Part shown: positions 41,902 through 52,262 of the stretch, one piece after another | Layout: each line of letters opens with the position of its first letter | How positions within the stretch are numbered: the first letter of the stretch is position 1 | Assembly (NCBI GenBank): GCA_027069135.1 | Contig: JALXFE010000342.1 | Coordinates: forward strand, 1-64,000 | Reading direction: 5' to 3' | DNA from: Thermoanaerobaculia bacterium | GTDB lineage: Bacteria > Acidobacteriota > Thermoanaerobaculia > Multivoradales > JAHZIX01 | DNA length: 64,000 nucleotides | Translations under genes and position numbers: made by a program | Notes under the pieces: generated by a model | Told to the model about the DNA's origin: nothing | Database searches by the model: none | Seen by the model: only the letters and a program-made list of their open reading frames with translations

Positions 41902-44900
41902 TTACTCGATCCTCAACCGCGCTCCGCTCGAATAGGCGACCATTTCCGGGGTGTACATGGGCTGGACGGTGGCGGGACCGACCCGGAAATCGCCGCCGGT
42001 GGTGGCCCGCAGACGGTATTTGAAGGTGTATTCGCCCACCGGCAGGCGATCGAAGAAGAAATTGGTGCCGCTGTCGCGAACCTCCTCGTACCAGCCGATT
42101 CCCAGATTCCATTTGTAGCCGGAGGTGAGGGTTTCGGGCTCGAAGCCGGCGCCCCGGGGGTCGCGCAGGTGAACGTACTCGAGGGTGTGGCGGCTGCGTA
42201 GGGAGAGGTGGACCTCCACGCTATCCCCGGGCTCAAGACTCTCGTCATCGGCTAGGGGCCGCAGAATCCACTGCCCGTCCTCCGGTAAGCGCTTGAAATA
42301 GCTGCGCTCGACGGAGAGGAAATCTCCCTGGGCGGCTTCCGGGAGCTTTTCGGTGGAAAAATGCCAGGTGGCCGATGCGAAAAGGAGGCCCGGGGTCTCC
42401 TTCTCAACCGTCACCGTGGACATCGTCGCAGGATCGATCTCCTCTCCGGGGATCACCAACTGATTCTTCTTGCCGGTGTACTCATCCGGCTCGAATATGT
42501 AGGTCCTGGCGAGAGCCCCGGCAGTGATCGTGGCCTCCTCCCGGGTTCCCAGCTGGCCTTCCTGCTCGAGGTAATGGACCAGGGAGTAGAGCACCTCCGC
42601 CGTCGCCCGGGTGCTCTGCCAATGGTTGAGCTTCTTGTTGAGCATCAGCCATTGCACCAGGCCACCGCGGCGAGCATCCTCCGGATCGAGCTCCGAGAGG
42701 ACCCGCAGGGCGAAAGCGTGGGTGTCAATGGTGTCGTTGTACCACAGCCAGGAGCGATCTTCCGGGGCCCAATAGGTCCCCAGGTCCCGCTCGGTCTTGG
42801 CGGAATCCATGACGCTATCGAAGACGAACCGGGCCTCCTTCCCTCGACCGGCCCGCTCCAGGGTAAGGGTCAGATACCCCTTGAGGAGCGGGGAGTGCTC
42901 CTTCCAATGACGAAAGGAGAAATCAAGCATCGAGCGGCGGTCGTCGTCACTCCACACGCCACCGGTCCAGGAAGTGTCGGGGTAGCTCGAAAGGACAAAA
43001 TTCAAAAAGGTGACGGTCTCCCAACAGCAGTCGTTCGCGACCATCTTGCGAATCAGCTCGTCCACATAGTAGGTGTGGAGATAACCCCAGGCTCTTTGCA
43101 CCATGGCTTGGGGAATCTCGATGCCGAACTCCAGGGCTCGGGAAAAACCCTGCAATAGATAGGCGGTCATATAGGTCGACGGCGGTCCCCCGGGCCACCA
43201 AGGGAAGGCGCCGGAAGGAATCTGGGCCTTTTCGAGCTTCGCCAAGGAAGCCTGCCTTTCGGCCGCCGCGATAGCCGGGTCGAGGACGTTGATCAAGGGT
43301 AGATCGCTGCGCCCGCCCTGAGCTTGGGCCAACCAGGGGGTTTCTTCGAGGGTCATCTTACGGTTCGGGTCGCCCTCGTCCCAGGCTTCAAGAGGCGTAT
43401 CCCGATCCGAGAGCTTCTGCGCCATGGCCGCCACCGCCGGGTACTCCTCGTAGAGGCTCGAGACGATCCCTGTCGAGAGAAAGCGGTTGAGGGTCTGCTC
43501 AGTACATTCGTAGGGGTAGTCCGCCAGATAGGGCAAGGCGGACAAGACGCTGTAGAAGAGCTGACCTTCGAGAGTCACGACCAGCTGCTCGTCGATGCGG
43601 CTCGGATCCTCGTCCGCGGCCAGCTCTTTGAACGTAAGCTGCCGACGGTCAGCGTCCCTCAAGGCAGCGAAGCGAGATTGGGCGAGATGCACTCGCGAGG
43701 GCAAGACCGGCAGGGGCCGCAGCTCGCCATCGCTAAAAGAGCCGGCCCGGCCCACGGCTCGGAAGGCCACGGTCCCCAGACGCCGTGGCACTTCGATGGG
43801 AAAGGTCAACTCGGCACTGCCCCCGACTTCGACCTTGAAAGGACGATCGGTGGTCTCCTCCGGCGAAAGGCCGAAGAGGGAGGAGAGATCCTCGCCGGTC
43901 TCCGGATCCTCGACAGTGAAATTCAGCAGCCCTTCGAAGTCTTCCTCCCCGGCATTGTTGACGACGACCTTGAGCCGAGCCCGGTCCCCCTCCCGCAGGA
44001 ATCGCGGCAGGTAGGGACGCACCAGGAGCTCCTTGACGGTCCGTACCCGCTGGGCCAGGGTTCCGGCTCGCAGATCCCGAGTCATGGCCACGACCCAGAG
44101 ATTCCACTCCGTGACCGAGTCCGGAACCTCGATCTCGATAGCGACGGATCCGTCGTCTCCGGTCAGCAGGTGGGGATGCCAAAAGGCCGTCTCGGCGAAA
44201 TTGCTGCGCACCGGCTCCTGTGCCGGTGGAGCCTCTCCTAATGTGGCGGTGTCCTCCAAACGTGGGGAGCCGCCGCGGAATGAAACTCCATCGGTCTCTT
44301 CATCTCCGGCCTCGAAAACCGCATCCGCACTCATGCTTGCCCTGGCCTTCAGGACCCCACCTCTTTCCATCATCATGGCTTGCGGTGCCATGGCGTTTCG
44401 GAATTGGCGCATCCCCATGCCGCCAATGCCATAACCGCCATAGAACTTCAGGCGATCCCCTTGGAGGCGGGGATAGGGCATCACCCGACCGAGGCCTGCT
44501 CCCCCATGCCAAACGGCACCTCGGGAACCGAGATTGCTCGCCACCGAAGGCAGGCTCGCCGACGAAGGGTAGAGATTCAAGGGGTCGAAGGGTCGGTGCG
44601 GGGCGAAGAGATCGAGGCTCCGGTCTACCATATAGGCCAGGACCTCCGCCGCCCCTCGGTGGAGCTCTTCCTGATCCGCCCCGCGGACCACCAACCGCCA
44701 GGTCTCCCGGGCTCCCGGCCGCAGGGTGTCCCGGAAAGTAGAGAACGATACGTTCAGCTGGCGATCGTCCCACGGCACGAAGAACCGCACCTGGCGGGTC
44801 ATGGGTTGGTAGTCCCGCACCGTAGTCAGCCGCAGGGCGAACCCTCCCCGATCCTCTGCGGTGACGGGAATTTCGAGGACCCGTGGACCCCCTTGAGAAC

Positions 44901-47900
44901 GGAGAATCCGCCGTTCCAGACGTTCTCGACCTCGAAACCGCTCGAGGACCAGGTCCTGATCTTCGAGGCCGGAATGGACGAGGATCCGAGCCGTCTCCCC
45001 CACCGCTACGGAGGATCGCTGCGCCCACAGCGCCAGAGGAAGCACCAGAGAGTCCCGATTCTTCCGGGAATCCTTGCCCGGAGCTACAACGAGATCTTGT
45101 TGGGTTTTAAAGACGGCGCCGAAATCGTCTGGGGTCGAATAGCGCAAACGGTAGACCCCGGGGCGCAATGCCGGCAACTCGACGGTGCCCATCCCCGCCT
45201 CGCCATGGGTCACGGATCCCCTCGCCAGCTCGCGACCGTCGCTCCACGTGCGAAACGGCTGCGCATCGTCGAGATTCGTATCCCAGCGGGCCTTCTTGCG
45301 ATCGCCGGCGGTTTGGTAGACCTCAAGACCCGGGGGCGCCGGAACGGCGGGTTGTTCCGCCGGAAGAATCGCAGCTGCCGGCTGCTCCACGGAAAAAAGC
45401 CGCCACGCCCCTTCTCCGGATCGGGGCTCGCCATCGAGATCCGTCCGCAGGAGGTCTACGCTCGCACCCTTCCCTTCGACCAGAAATCCTCTCGTCGAAA
45501 GAATCTTCGCTTCGACGGCTACAAACCCCAGGCGGAAGACCCGGGAGGCGGTGCGGGTCTCCCCTCCCTCCGCCGTGAGATCCGCCGTGACGCGATATCG
45601 ATAGCTGACCTGCTGGTCCTCGCTACCCGCCAAACGCTCGTCGGCAAGGGGCGTGAAGCTGAGGACGAAGCTGCCTTTTTCATCGAGACCTGCCTCTCCG
45701 GAGGCAACGATCTCTTCCGATCTGCGGGGAGCCCACCACCACCACGAAGGGTAGATCGGCTCCCGGGAGATCCGCCAGGCGACCTCACCGCCAGTAACCG
45801 GCAACCCGAAATAATATTTCGCCTCCCCCTCGAGCCTCGCCGGTTGGTTGAGCCGCAACGCCGTCGCGGGCGGAGCCAGGGACACCTCGAAGGTGGGGCG
45901 CTTGTACTCTTCGACTCGAATACTCGCCTGCCCCGGCAGACTCGACCGGACTTGCCAGGCCCCCAACGCCCGCCCGGTCGGCACCCGAAAGCTGCCGGAA
46001 GCGGATCCGAAAGCGTTGGTCTTCGCCGAGACGGTCTCGACGACTTGACCGTTCGCGTCTACCAGGCTGACTTCCACCGCGGACTCCCCTCGGGTCTCGA
46101 AGCGGCCGGCAAGTGCATCGGCACGATAGGCGACGATCTTCCACAGAACTTCCTGCTGGGGACGGTAAATACTACGGTCCGTGTAGACCAAGGCCGCGCT
46201 GCGCTCCTGAGGGTCGGGGCGGGGGTAGAGCCTAAAGGGCCCACCGTCTAAGGCTAGATCTCTTCCGCGACGGGCGATCAAGAAGTAGCTGCGACGCCCC
46301 TCATCTTCCGGTTCCAAAAAAATGCGGCCGTCCGCTGCGGTCCGCCGTGTCGGTTGGGGCTGATGTCCCTTCTGCCAATCGTAGCGGTAGGGGGTAACCT
46401 CCACCCCTTCCAAGGGCTTGCCGCTATCTCCGTCCACCACCGTGATCTCTCGGCCACCCTCGAGCTCGCGGTTCAGGATCACCATCGAAGTCACCACCAG
46501 GCGGACGGCGCTCATGGAGTTGCCGGACCTCTTGAAATCCTCCCGCGTCGAGGCGGCGACCACGTAGATGCCGGCCTCGTCGAGGGCTCCCGCCGGCGCC
46601 GTGACAAAGGTCCGGTGGAGTCGATGGTCCCGGGTCGGCGGAAGATCCACAGTCCAGGCCGCGACGGGCTTCCCGTTGCTCACCAGGGGCTCGATTTCCT
46701 GGTGGGTCGGCAGGAGGTCGTAGCTCTTCGCCGCCTCGAGGCCCTTCTCGAAATCGATCGCATAGGCGCGCAGAAACAAGCGCTCGATGTTCTTGTGCAA
46801 AACCTCGATGGACCGCCGACGGGGGCCGTCGGCGAGCATGGCCTCCAGCGAGTATTGAGGCAGCTCGATGGACTCGGCGATAGACCGGCAACGCCGGCCC
46901 CCGACGCTCCCCTGATGCCGCTGCTGCCCCTCTCGGGCGATCTCCAAAGCCCGAATGAGAGCATCCGGTTCCCCGGTATCCCGCACCCACTCGGCCTGGG
47001 TAGCCTTACCCATGGACCACCAGGCGTAGCGGCGGCCCAGACGCTCCAAGTTCTCCTCGAGATCCCTCTGCAACACGGAGCGATCCCCGGCGTCAGAAAA
47101 CGAGCCCGCCAAGACTTCCAGGAGCTGGCGCCGAGCCTCGAAGGCGGCTTCCGGCCGCTGATTCTCCCGGTGCCAAGCCTCGAGATCGCCGAGGACGGCA
47201 GCCACCCTCAGCAGCGGATGGGTGCTGCTATCGCTCGGATCCGCCACCCCGCCGGCCCCCCTGCCGGTTTCGAGAAGCTGGGCCACGTCGAGGCGGTAGA
47301 GGCTGGTGCTCTCTTGGGGGGTCCATTGGGCAGAATTTGCCAACGCCTCCTGCCACAGATAGCTCACCGCATCCCGCAGCGTGCCTCGGATACGGGCCGG
47401 ATAGTCGTTGGCGTCGAAGTACTCCGCCAACGTACCCAGGGACTCGCCTCCCCAGGCTTCCCGCTGGGCCCAGGCGCGGCCGAAAGCGGCCATGGCTTCC
47501 TCGAAAATCTGGTCCCGATCCCAGGCTTTCAAGTCAACTTCACCGACGGTATCGACACGCTCTCGCTGGCCGATTTCCCAGGAATAGGCCTCGAGGTAAT
47601 GGGTCAGGGTCCGAGCATAGAAAAGCTCCAGGACCAGCCGCTCCATGGCCCCCGTCGGCCACGGCTCCTGGCGCAGGAAGCGCACAGTGGTCTCATACCC
47701 ATGGAGCCCGGTGCGCAGCTGCACCTCTTGGATCAACGACCGAGCCCACGCCGGTCCGTTCCCGGCCGCCTGGGCAGCGGCACGGGCCTCGGCCGCCACA
47801 ATCGCTGCGGCCTCAAATTTCTGTTCCGCGACGAGTCGCTCGATCTCCTCAAAGGGGTCCTTGGACGCCACGGCGTTCTCCTTTTCCGGGTCCGGCATCG

Positions 47901-48018
47901 GTGGGGTTTCTTGGGCGCCGGCATGAAGAGGCCCACATCCGCTCGAGGCGAAAGAGAGCGAAATCAAAAAAAGCGAAAGCCAACGAGAGGGCGAGCGAGT
48001 CTTCAGATCATTCACCAT
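41902..48018 (-). CDS. Second bacterial alpha-2-macroglobulin, lipoprotein type
   Basis: This 2,038-residue alpha-2-macroglobulin family protein has a lipoprotein signal (WLSLFLISLSFASSGC), so it is probably tethered to a membrane by Cys28. An N-terminal helical region precedes the MG-type beta domains. A low-complexity bait-like region lies near residues 1190-1260 (MMMERGGVLKARASMSADAV). It is followed by the alpha-2-macroglobulin core (NFAETAFWHPHLLTGDDGSV) and the intact thioester motif YPYECTEQ with Cys1505. ATG at 48018 lacks a ribosome site; TAAACT lies six bases upstream, so a leaderless transcript is conceivable. Unlike the copy at 4.6 kb it has no PBP1C partner; its upstream neighbour is an LtaS-like membrane enzyme. 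The 3' end is duplicated at 40991. Confidence 0.92.
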   Translation of the reverse strand: MVNDLKTRSPSRWLSLFLISLSFASSGCGPLHAGAQETPPMPDPEKENAVASKDPFEEIERLVAEQKFEAAAIVAAEARAAAQAAGNGPAWARSLIQEVQLRTGLHGYETTVRFLRQEPWPTGAMERLVLELFYARTLTHYLEAYSWEIGQRERVDTVGEVDLKAWDRDQIFEEAMAAFGRAWAQREAWGGESLGTLAEYFDANDYPARIRGTLRDAVSYLWQEALANSAQWTPQESTSLYRLDVAQLLETGRGAGGVADPSDSSTHPLLRVAAVLGDLEAWHRENQRPEAAFEARRQLLEVLAGSFSDAGDRSVLQRDLEENLERLGRRYAWWSMGKATQAEWVRDTGEPDALIRALEIAREGQQRHQGSVGGRRCRSIAESIELPQYSLEAMLADGPRRRSIEVLHKNIERLFLRAYAIDFEKGLEAAKSYDLLPTHQEIEPLVSNGKPVAAWTVDLPPTRDHRLHRTFVTAPAGALDEAGIYVVAASTREDFKRSGNSMSAVRLVVTSMVILNRELEGGREITVVDGDSGKPLEGVEVTPYRYDWQKGHQPQPTRRTAADGRIFLEPEDEGRRSYFLIARRGRDLALDGGPFRLYPRPDPQERSAALVYTDRSIYRPQQEVLWKIVAYRADALAGRFETRGESAVEVSLVDANGQVVETVSAKTNAFGSASGSFRVPTGRALGAWQVRSSLPGQASIRVEEYKRPTFEVSLAPPATALRLNQPARLEGEAKYYFGLPVTGGEVAWRISREPIYPSWWWWAPRRSEEIVASGEAGLDEKGSFVLSFTPLADERLAGSEDQQVSYRYRVTADLTAEGGETRTASRVFRLGFVAVEAKILSTRGFLVEGKGASVDLLRTDLDGEPRSGEGAWRLFSVEQPAAAILPAEQPAVPAPPGLEVYQTAGDRKKARWDTNLDDAQPFRTWSDGRELARGSVTHGEAGMGTVELPALRPGVYRLRYSTPDDFGAVFKTQQDLVVAPGKDSRKNRDSLVLPLALWAQRSSVAVGETARILVHSGLEDQDLVLERFRGRERLERRILRSQGGPRVLEIPVTAEDRGGFALRLTTVRDYQPMTRQVRFFVPWDDRQLNVSFSTFRDTLRPGARETWRLVVRGADQEELHRGAAEVLAYMVDRSLDLFAPHRPFDPLNLYPSSASLPSVASNLGSRGAVWHGGAGLGRVMPYPRLQGDRLKFYGGYGIGGMGMRQFRNAMAPQAMMMERGGVLKARASMSADAVFEAGDEETDGVSFRGGSPRLEDTATLGEAPPAQEPVRSNFAETAFWHPHLLTGDDGSVAIEIEVPDSVTEWNLWVVAMTRDLRAGTLAQRVRTVKELLVRPYLPRFLREGDRARLKVVVNNAGEEDFEGLLNFTVEDPETGEDLSSLFGLSPEETTDRPFKVEVGGSAELTFPIEVPRRLGTVAFRAVGRAGSFSDGELRPLPVLPSRVHLAQSRFAALRDADRRQLTFKELAADEDPSRIDEQLVVTLEGQLFYSVLSALPYLADYPYECTEQTLNRFLSTGIVSSLYEEYPAVAAMAQKLSDRDTPLEAWDEGDPNRKMTLEETPWLAQAQGGRSDLPLINVLDPAIAAAERQASLAKLEKAQIPSGAFPWWPGGPPSTYMTAYLLQGFSRALEFGIEIPQAMVQRAWGYLHTYYVDELIRKMVANDCCWETVTFLNFVLSSYPDTSWTGGVWSDDDRRSMLDFSFRHWKEHSPLLKGYLTLTLERAGRGKEARFVFDSVMDSAKTERDLGTYWAPEDRSWLWYNDTIDTHAFALRVLSELDPEDARRGGLVQWLMLNKKLNHWQSTRATAEVLYSLVHYLEQEGQLGTREEATITAGALARTYIFEPDEYTGKKNQLVIPGEEIDPATMSTVTVEKETPGLLFASATWHFSTEKLPEAAQGDFLSVERSYFKRLPEDGQWILRPLADDESLEPGDSVEVHLSLRSRHTLEYVHLRDPRGAGFEPETLTSGYKWNLGIGWYEEVRDSGTNFFFDRLPVGEYTFKYRLRATTGGDFRVGPATVQPMYTPEMVAYSSGARLRIE

Positions 48019-48098
48019 AGTATTAGTTTAGACGCCCCGCCCCCAGGAAAGGGAAACCGGAATCTCGAAATCCGCATGCATCCGCCCTTGTTCGGGGC

Positions 48099-50021
48099 TT
48101 ACCGCTCCTCAGAGCTCAACTCCCACGCCAGATCTTGAGTGGTGATCAGATAGGACAGGCGCCGCTCCTCGTCGCCTTCTTTCCTCAGAAGCCAACAATC
48201 CGATCGCGGCCGCCAACTCCAATCTCCGAGGGTCTTGCACTTGGATTCGACGAAGATTCGGCCATCCCCAACCGCCAGCTTCCACTTCCACCGGGAAGCT
48301 CGATTCGCTCCTCCGGGAACCAAAGGGCGTCCGAGGAAACTCATCGGCCGTTTCTCTCCCAGGAGGTGCAGGATCGTGGGGGCGATGTCGAGGAGCCCCC
48401 CGACTTCGGGGACGATACCCTCCAAGTCCTTGGGGGCGCCGCGAGGCAAGCGGAGGTAAAGGGGAACAAATGTGAGACCGGCGGCCAACGGCGCCTCCTC
48501 CGGGAGGCCGGCCACCCCTCGTAATCTCTGGTGATCGAATCCCTCCGCCGTATGGTCCCCATAGATAACGACCAAGGTATCGTCCAACAGGCCTTCCTCT
48601 TGAAGACGCTCGAAATAATTCCGCAGGGCCCCATCGAAATAATGAAACACCTGGAGATATCGACCTAAGGGAGTTCCTTCGAGGGATCCCATGGGCATCC
48701 GAGGGAAGCCCGGGGGCAGAGGCTCGAAAGGTGGATGGGTGGAGAGGGTGACAAGAAAGCCGAAGAAGGGCTTCGGGGTACGCCGCAGGATTTCCACTGT
48801 ACGCTCGACGAAGAAGAGGTGATCCGCTAAACCCCAGGAGATTCGCATGCCTTCTCCCAGCTCTCGGCGAAAGTAGGAATCTTCGAAGCCGTAGGCCGGA
48901 TGGATTCTCCCCCGATTCCAAAACCCGCGCTTGAAGGCATGGGCGGAGAACGTCCCGTACCCCCGATCCCGGAGGAGGGCCGGAAGGGCCACGAAACGGT
49001 TCTCGGCATGGACGTAGGCCACCGCCCCCCGCGGCAGGGGGTGGAGAGAATTGAGCACCAGATACTCCGCATCGGAGGTCCGCCCGTCCGAAGTCTGGTC
49101 GAGAATCCGTGGATAATGACGGGAGCTCCGCCGCAATTCCTGTAGGAAAGGGGTCACCGGTCGCCCCTCGACCTCGGCGTCGACCACCCAATGGGCCAAG
49201 GCCTCCACCTGGATGATCAAGACATTGGCACCCCGGATGGCGCCAAAGTGGGGTAGCCGGGCCGATTCCTGAGCCCGCCGACGGGTGAGCTCGAAGATGC
49301 TTTGACGATCTTCGGCGGAGAGCTCGGATCGCTGGGCTCTATCCTCCAGGACCCGTGAAATTTCGAAGAGATGAGCCCGGAGAAAGCCGTCTTCCAACTG
49401 CTGTGCCATATCCGGCTGAACTCGGCTCCTAGGCCCCGAAAGGTCCTTCCGGACCTCGGCAACGCCCGGGCTCGCCGCAGCCAGAACGGCCAGCAATGCA
49501 GCCCAGGGTAGGAGGCGTCCCCGCTTCCTTAGCTGGCGCGCTTGGCGCCGGGGCCACGCCACCGTGAGGGCAGCTCCCGTAAGGAGGAGGAACATCAGAT
49601 CGCGCCTCTCGAGGAGATCCCTCACGATCCCAAAGAGGCTCAGGGCTTGGTGGGCGGACCGCGCTGCTTGAGGGGGCACGATGGTGCCGAAAAACCGAAG
49701 ATAGAGCACATCTGCGAGGCCAAAAAAGACCAACATCAGAGCCATCGCCGCGGCCGAGCGCCAACGCCAGCGGAGAGGGCACAGAGCCACCGGGATTGCC
49801 GGCAGGACCGCGCAGGCCCAGGCGATCCCGGATAGACCGAACCAGGGTCCGCCCTGCAACGGCTGGTCGCCTAAGGTCGCCACGAGATGATCCGCGAGAG
49901 CAGCCGCGAGAACGGTCCAAAGCAGCGGCAGAACTCCCAAGAAAAAGGCTCCCCGGGGCCGGTGTTGCCGCCAGGACAGAGCCCCGCTCGCGAGGCAGAA
50001 GATAGTAAGTGCGACCGCCAA
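48099..50021 (-). CDS. LtaS-like membrane sulfatase-fold enzyme (phosphoglycerol transferase family)
   Basis: This 640-residue protein has four to five N-terminal membrane segments (about 1-185) and an extracytoplasmic alkaline-phosphatase-fold domain. The catalytic motif DGRTSDAEYLVLNSLHPL places the nucleophile at Thr315, as in lipoteichoic acid synthase and OpgB/MdoB relatives. Later metal-site motifs include VVIYGDHTAEG and VTLSTHPPFEP. It probably transfers phosphoglycerol or a similar group to an envelope glycan or lipid; the acceptor is unknown. The start is TTG at 50021 with GAGG seven bases upstream, the only start codon in frame. It precedes the lipoprotein alpha-2-macroglobulin by 80 bases on the same strand. 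Confidence 0.85.
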   Translation of the reverse strand: MAVALTIFCLASGALSWRQHRPRGAFFLGVLPLLWTVLAAALADHLVATLGDQPLQGGPWFGLSGIAWACAVLPAIPVALCPLRWRWRSAAAMALMLVFFGLADVLYLRFFGTIVPPQAARSAHQALSLFGIVRDLLERRDLMFLLLTGAALTVAWPRRQARQLRKRGRLLPWAALLAVLAAASPGVAEVRKDLSGPRSRVQPDMAQQLEDGFLRAHLFEISRVLEDRAQRSELSAEDRQSIFELTRRRAQESARLPHFGAIRGANVLIIQVEALAHWVVDAEVEGRPVTPFLQELRRSSRHYPRILDQTSDGRTSDAEYLVLNSLHPLPRGAVAYVHAENRFVALPALLRDRGYGTFSAHAFKRGFWNRGRIHPAYGFEDSYFRRELGEGMRISWGLADHLFFVERTVEILRRTPKPFFGFLVTLSTHPPFEPLPPGFPRMPMGSLEGTPLGRYLQVFHYFDGALRNYFERLQEEGLLDDTLVVIYGDHTAEGFDHQRLRGVAGLPEEAPLAAGLTFVPLYLRLPRGAPKDLEGIVPEVGGLLDIAPTILHLLGEKRPMSFLGRPLVPGGANRASRWKWKLAVGDGRIFVESKCKTLGDWSWRPRSDCWLLRKEGDEERRLSYLITTQDLAWELSSEER

Positions 50022-50160
50022 AAGAAAACCTCGAAAATCCCAAGAGCTCGACGCCCCGGGACAATATCAGGGCCATACTCCACTGCGCATAAACGCAGGA
50101 GAAGAGAGAAGATATTCCAGGAAACCAAAATGAGAGGTGGTGAATTCCCGAAGTGGCCGA

Positions 50161-52161
50161 TCAGGCGAAACTAGCTTCGAGGACCCGACGAAGGCTACCG
50201 GCCAAGTCTTCGTCCTTTTGCAGCATGGCCATGATCCCCTGCTCTACCAACAGACTGTCCTGGTGCGAGAGGTCCCGGGCGGTGACGATGACGACCTTCA
50301 TGTCGTGGAATCGAGGATCTCTGCGAACATCGTTCAAGAATGCGATGCCGTCCATCCCGGGCATAATCAGGTCGACGAGGATCAGATCCGGCCGTTGGCG
50401 CTGCATTTCTTCCAACGCCGCAGGGCCGGAAGCGGCGAAGCTCAGCTGAGCCCCCGTGCTGAGCAGATGCGCCTCCAGAAGCTTGCGCTCCCCCTCTTCG
50501 TCGTCGACCACGAGGATTCGGGAGGCCCCCAGCGGACAGGCCCGCTCCACGACCTCCAGGAGGTCCTCCGTCTCGACGGGTTTCCTCAAGACCTCGAGGG
50601 CACCCAGGATCGTTCCTCGCTGCTCCTTGGCCTCGACGCTGACCACCACGACGGGAGTCTCGGCCAGAGCTTCGTCGGCCTTGAGATTGGCCAAGACCTC
50701 CCACCCGCTCATTCTCGGCATGTTCAGATCGAGGACGATGAGGGCCGGGAGCTGGCGCTTGGCGGCCAGAAGCCCCTCCTCCCCCGAGGCCGCCACTTCG
50801 ACATCGCATCCCATCTCACCCAAAAGGCGATGGAGCAAGATGCGCGAGTCGGCGCTATCGTCCACCACCAAGACCTTCCGACCCGCAAACTGGGGGTCCT
50901 GCAGGTATTCGTCCCGGATCTCCTCGAGAATGGGGATCTCCTGAGAGTCGTAGATCTCCTCTTCGAGGTTCTCTTCTTTCGAGGACTGCTGCGCTGCAAA
51001 CGCCACTCGGAAGGTCGAGCCCACTTCGAGGGAGCTCACGACGCTCAGCTCATAGCCCATCAACTCACATAGGGACTTGCTGATCGACAGACCGAGCCCG
51101 GTGCCCCCATAGCGGCGAGCCGTTCCGGCATCCCCCTGGCGAAAGGCGTCGAAGATCCTCGGCAGACGGTCCTTGGCGATCCCGATCCCGCTATCGATGA
51201 CTTCCAAGGAGGTCGGCTGCAAGGTTGCGGCGTCGGAGCGCAGACGTACCGTCACCGTTCCCTCTTCCGTGAACTTGAGGGCGTTGCTGATCAGGTTGAT
51301 CAATACTTGCCGCAACTTGAGCTCGTCGGTTTCGAAGGGAGTGATGCTCGGCGGTACCCGCAGGACGAGACGGACTTCCCGGTCCACGATTTGCCCTCGC
51401 ATCTGCCCGACCGTATCGCGGAGCAACTCCTTTACATCCAGCCGGACGAGGTTGACCTCGAGCTTCCCGGATTCCACTTTGGAGAGATCCAGAATGTCGT
51501 TGATCAAAGTCAGGAGATGCTCGCCGTTGGCACCAATCCGGCTCAGATACCGCATCTGCTCCGGACTGAGCCTCCCCTCCTTGTTCTTGAGCAGGACGTT
51601 GGCGAAGCCGATGACCGAATTCAAGGGGCTGCGCAGCTCGTGGCTCATGCTGGCGAGGAATTGGCTCTTGGCCCGGCTGGCGTCCTCGGCCACCTCTTTG
51701 GCGATCTGCAGCGCTCGCTGGACCTTCTCCCGCTCCCGGATTTCTCGTTGGAGCTCCTGGCTGCGCTGGGAAAGCTCCGTCGTACGCTCGCGGACGCGCT
51801 GCTCTAGCTCCTCGTGGGCGCGGCGTAAGTCAGCTTCCGCCCGCCGCCGGGCTCCGATGTTCGGCAACCACAGCCAGAGGCCGACGGCCAAGAAGGAAAA
51901 GCCGCCGAGAAAACCGACGACCTTTTCGACGAAGCTTTGCTGCGGCGTGCGGCCTAGAATCACGAAGCGGCTAAGGCTGTCGAAATGGTCGCTCAGGTCC
52001 ACCACGGCCCCCAGCAGGAGGAGAAAGAACCCTATTTCGATCAGCCGGAAGCCCCGCTCCCGGCGCAGATCCTCCCGGTACCCGACGCGCCAGGCGATCG
52101 TGACTACTAGAACCAACACCACCACGATGATGGATTCTAGAAAAAAGCTGAACGGAAGCAT
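50161..52161 (-). CDS. Hybrid sensor histidine kinase with two receiver domains
   Basis: This 666-residue protein has about three membrane helices (SIIVVVLVLVVTIAW, LIEIGFFLLLLGAVVDL, GFLGGFSFLAVGLWLWL), a coiled coil (EELEQRVRERTTELSQRSQE), and a HisKA domain with FLASMSHELRSPLNS. A HATPase domain follows (NLISNALKF, DSGIGI, GGTGLGL). Two REC domains are then joined in tandem: VLVVDDSADSR with phosphorylatable Asp in IVLDLNMPRMSG, and ILVVDDEEGER with ILVDLIMPGMDG. There is no PAS or periplasmic sensor, so the signal is probably sensed in the membrane. ATG at 52161 has GGAGG ten bases upstream; the frame extends further, but those residues lack a hydrophobic start. No DNA-binding output is attached. 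Confidence 0.93.
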   Translation of the reverse strand: MLPFSFFLESIIVVVLVLVVTIAWRVGYREDLRRERGFRLIEIGFFLLLLGAVVDLSDHFDSLSRFVILGRTPQQSFVEKVVGFLGGFSFLAVGLWLWLPNIGARRRAEADLRRAHEELEQRVRERTTELSQRSQELQREIREREKVQRALQIAKEVAEDASRAKSQFLASMSHELRSPLNSVIGFANVLLKNKEGRLSPEQMRYLSRIGANGEHLLTLINDILDLSKVESGKLEVNLVRLDVKELLRDTVGQMRGQIVDREVRLVLRVPPSITPFETDELKLRQVLINLISNALKFTEEGTVTVRLRSDAATLQPTSLEVIDSGIGIAKDRLPRIFDAFRQGDAGTARRYGGTGLGLSISKSLCELMGYELSVVSSLEVGSTFRVAFAAQQSSKEENLEEEIYDSQEIPILEEIRDEYLQDPQFAGRKVLVVDDSADSRILLHRLLGEMGCDVEVAASGEEGLLAAKRQLPALIVLDLNMPRMSGWEVLANLKADEALAETPVVVVSVEAKEQRGTILGALEVLRKPVETEDLLEVVERACPLGASRILVVDDEEGERKLLEAHLLSTGAQLSFAASGPAALEEMQRQRPDLILVDLIMPGMDGIAFLNDVRRDPRFHDMKVVIVTARDLSHQDSLLVEQGIMAMLQKDEDLAGSLRRVLEASFA

Positions 52162-52185
52162 TGTGGCCCCACCTCCCCACTCGGA

Positions 52186-52215
52186 TTCGCGGGATCGAGA
52201 AGGTGAGATTATACT
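52186..52215 (+). promoter_or_regulatory. Possible promoter of the SDR gene
   Basis: TATACT at 52210-52215 is close to a -10 consensus. A weak TTCGCG (52186-52191) lies 18 bases upstream. It sits in the 101-base divergent gap between the histidine kinase and SDR genes and would give a leader of about 40 bases. Confidence 0.3.
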
Positions 52216-52262
52216 CCTCCGGCCAGTGGGATCTGAGACCGGCGTCAAACTATGGAGAATTC

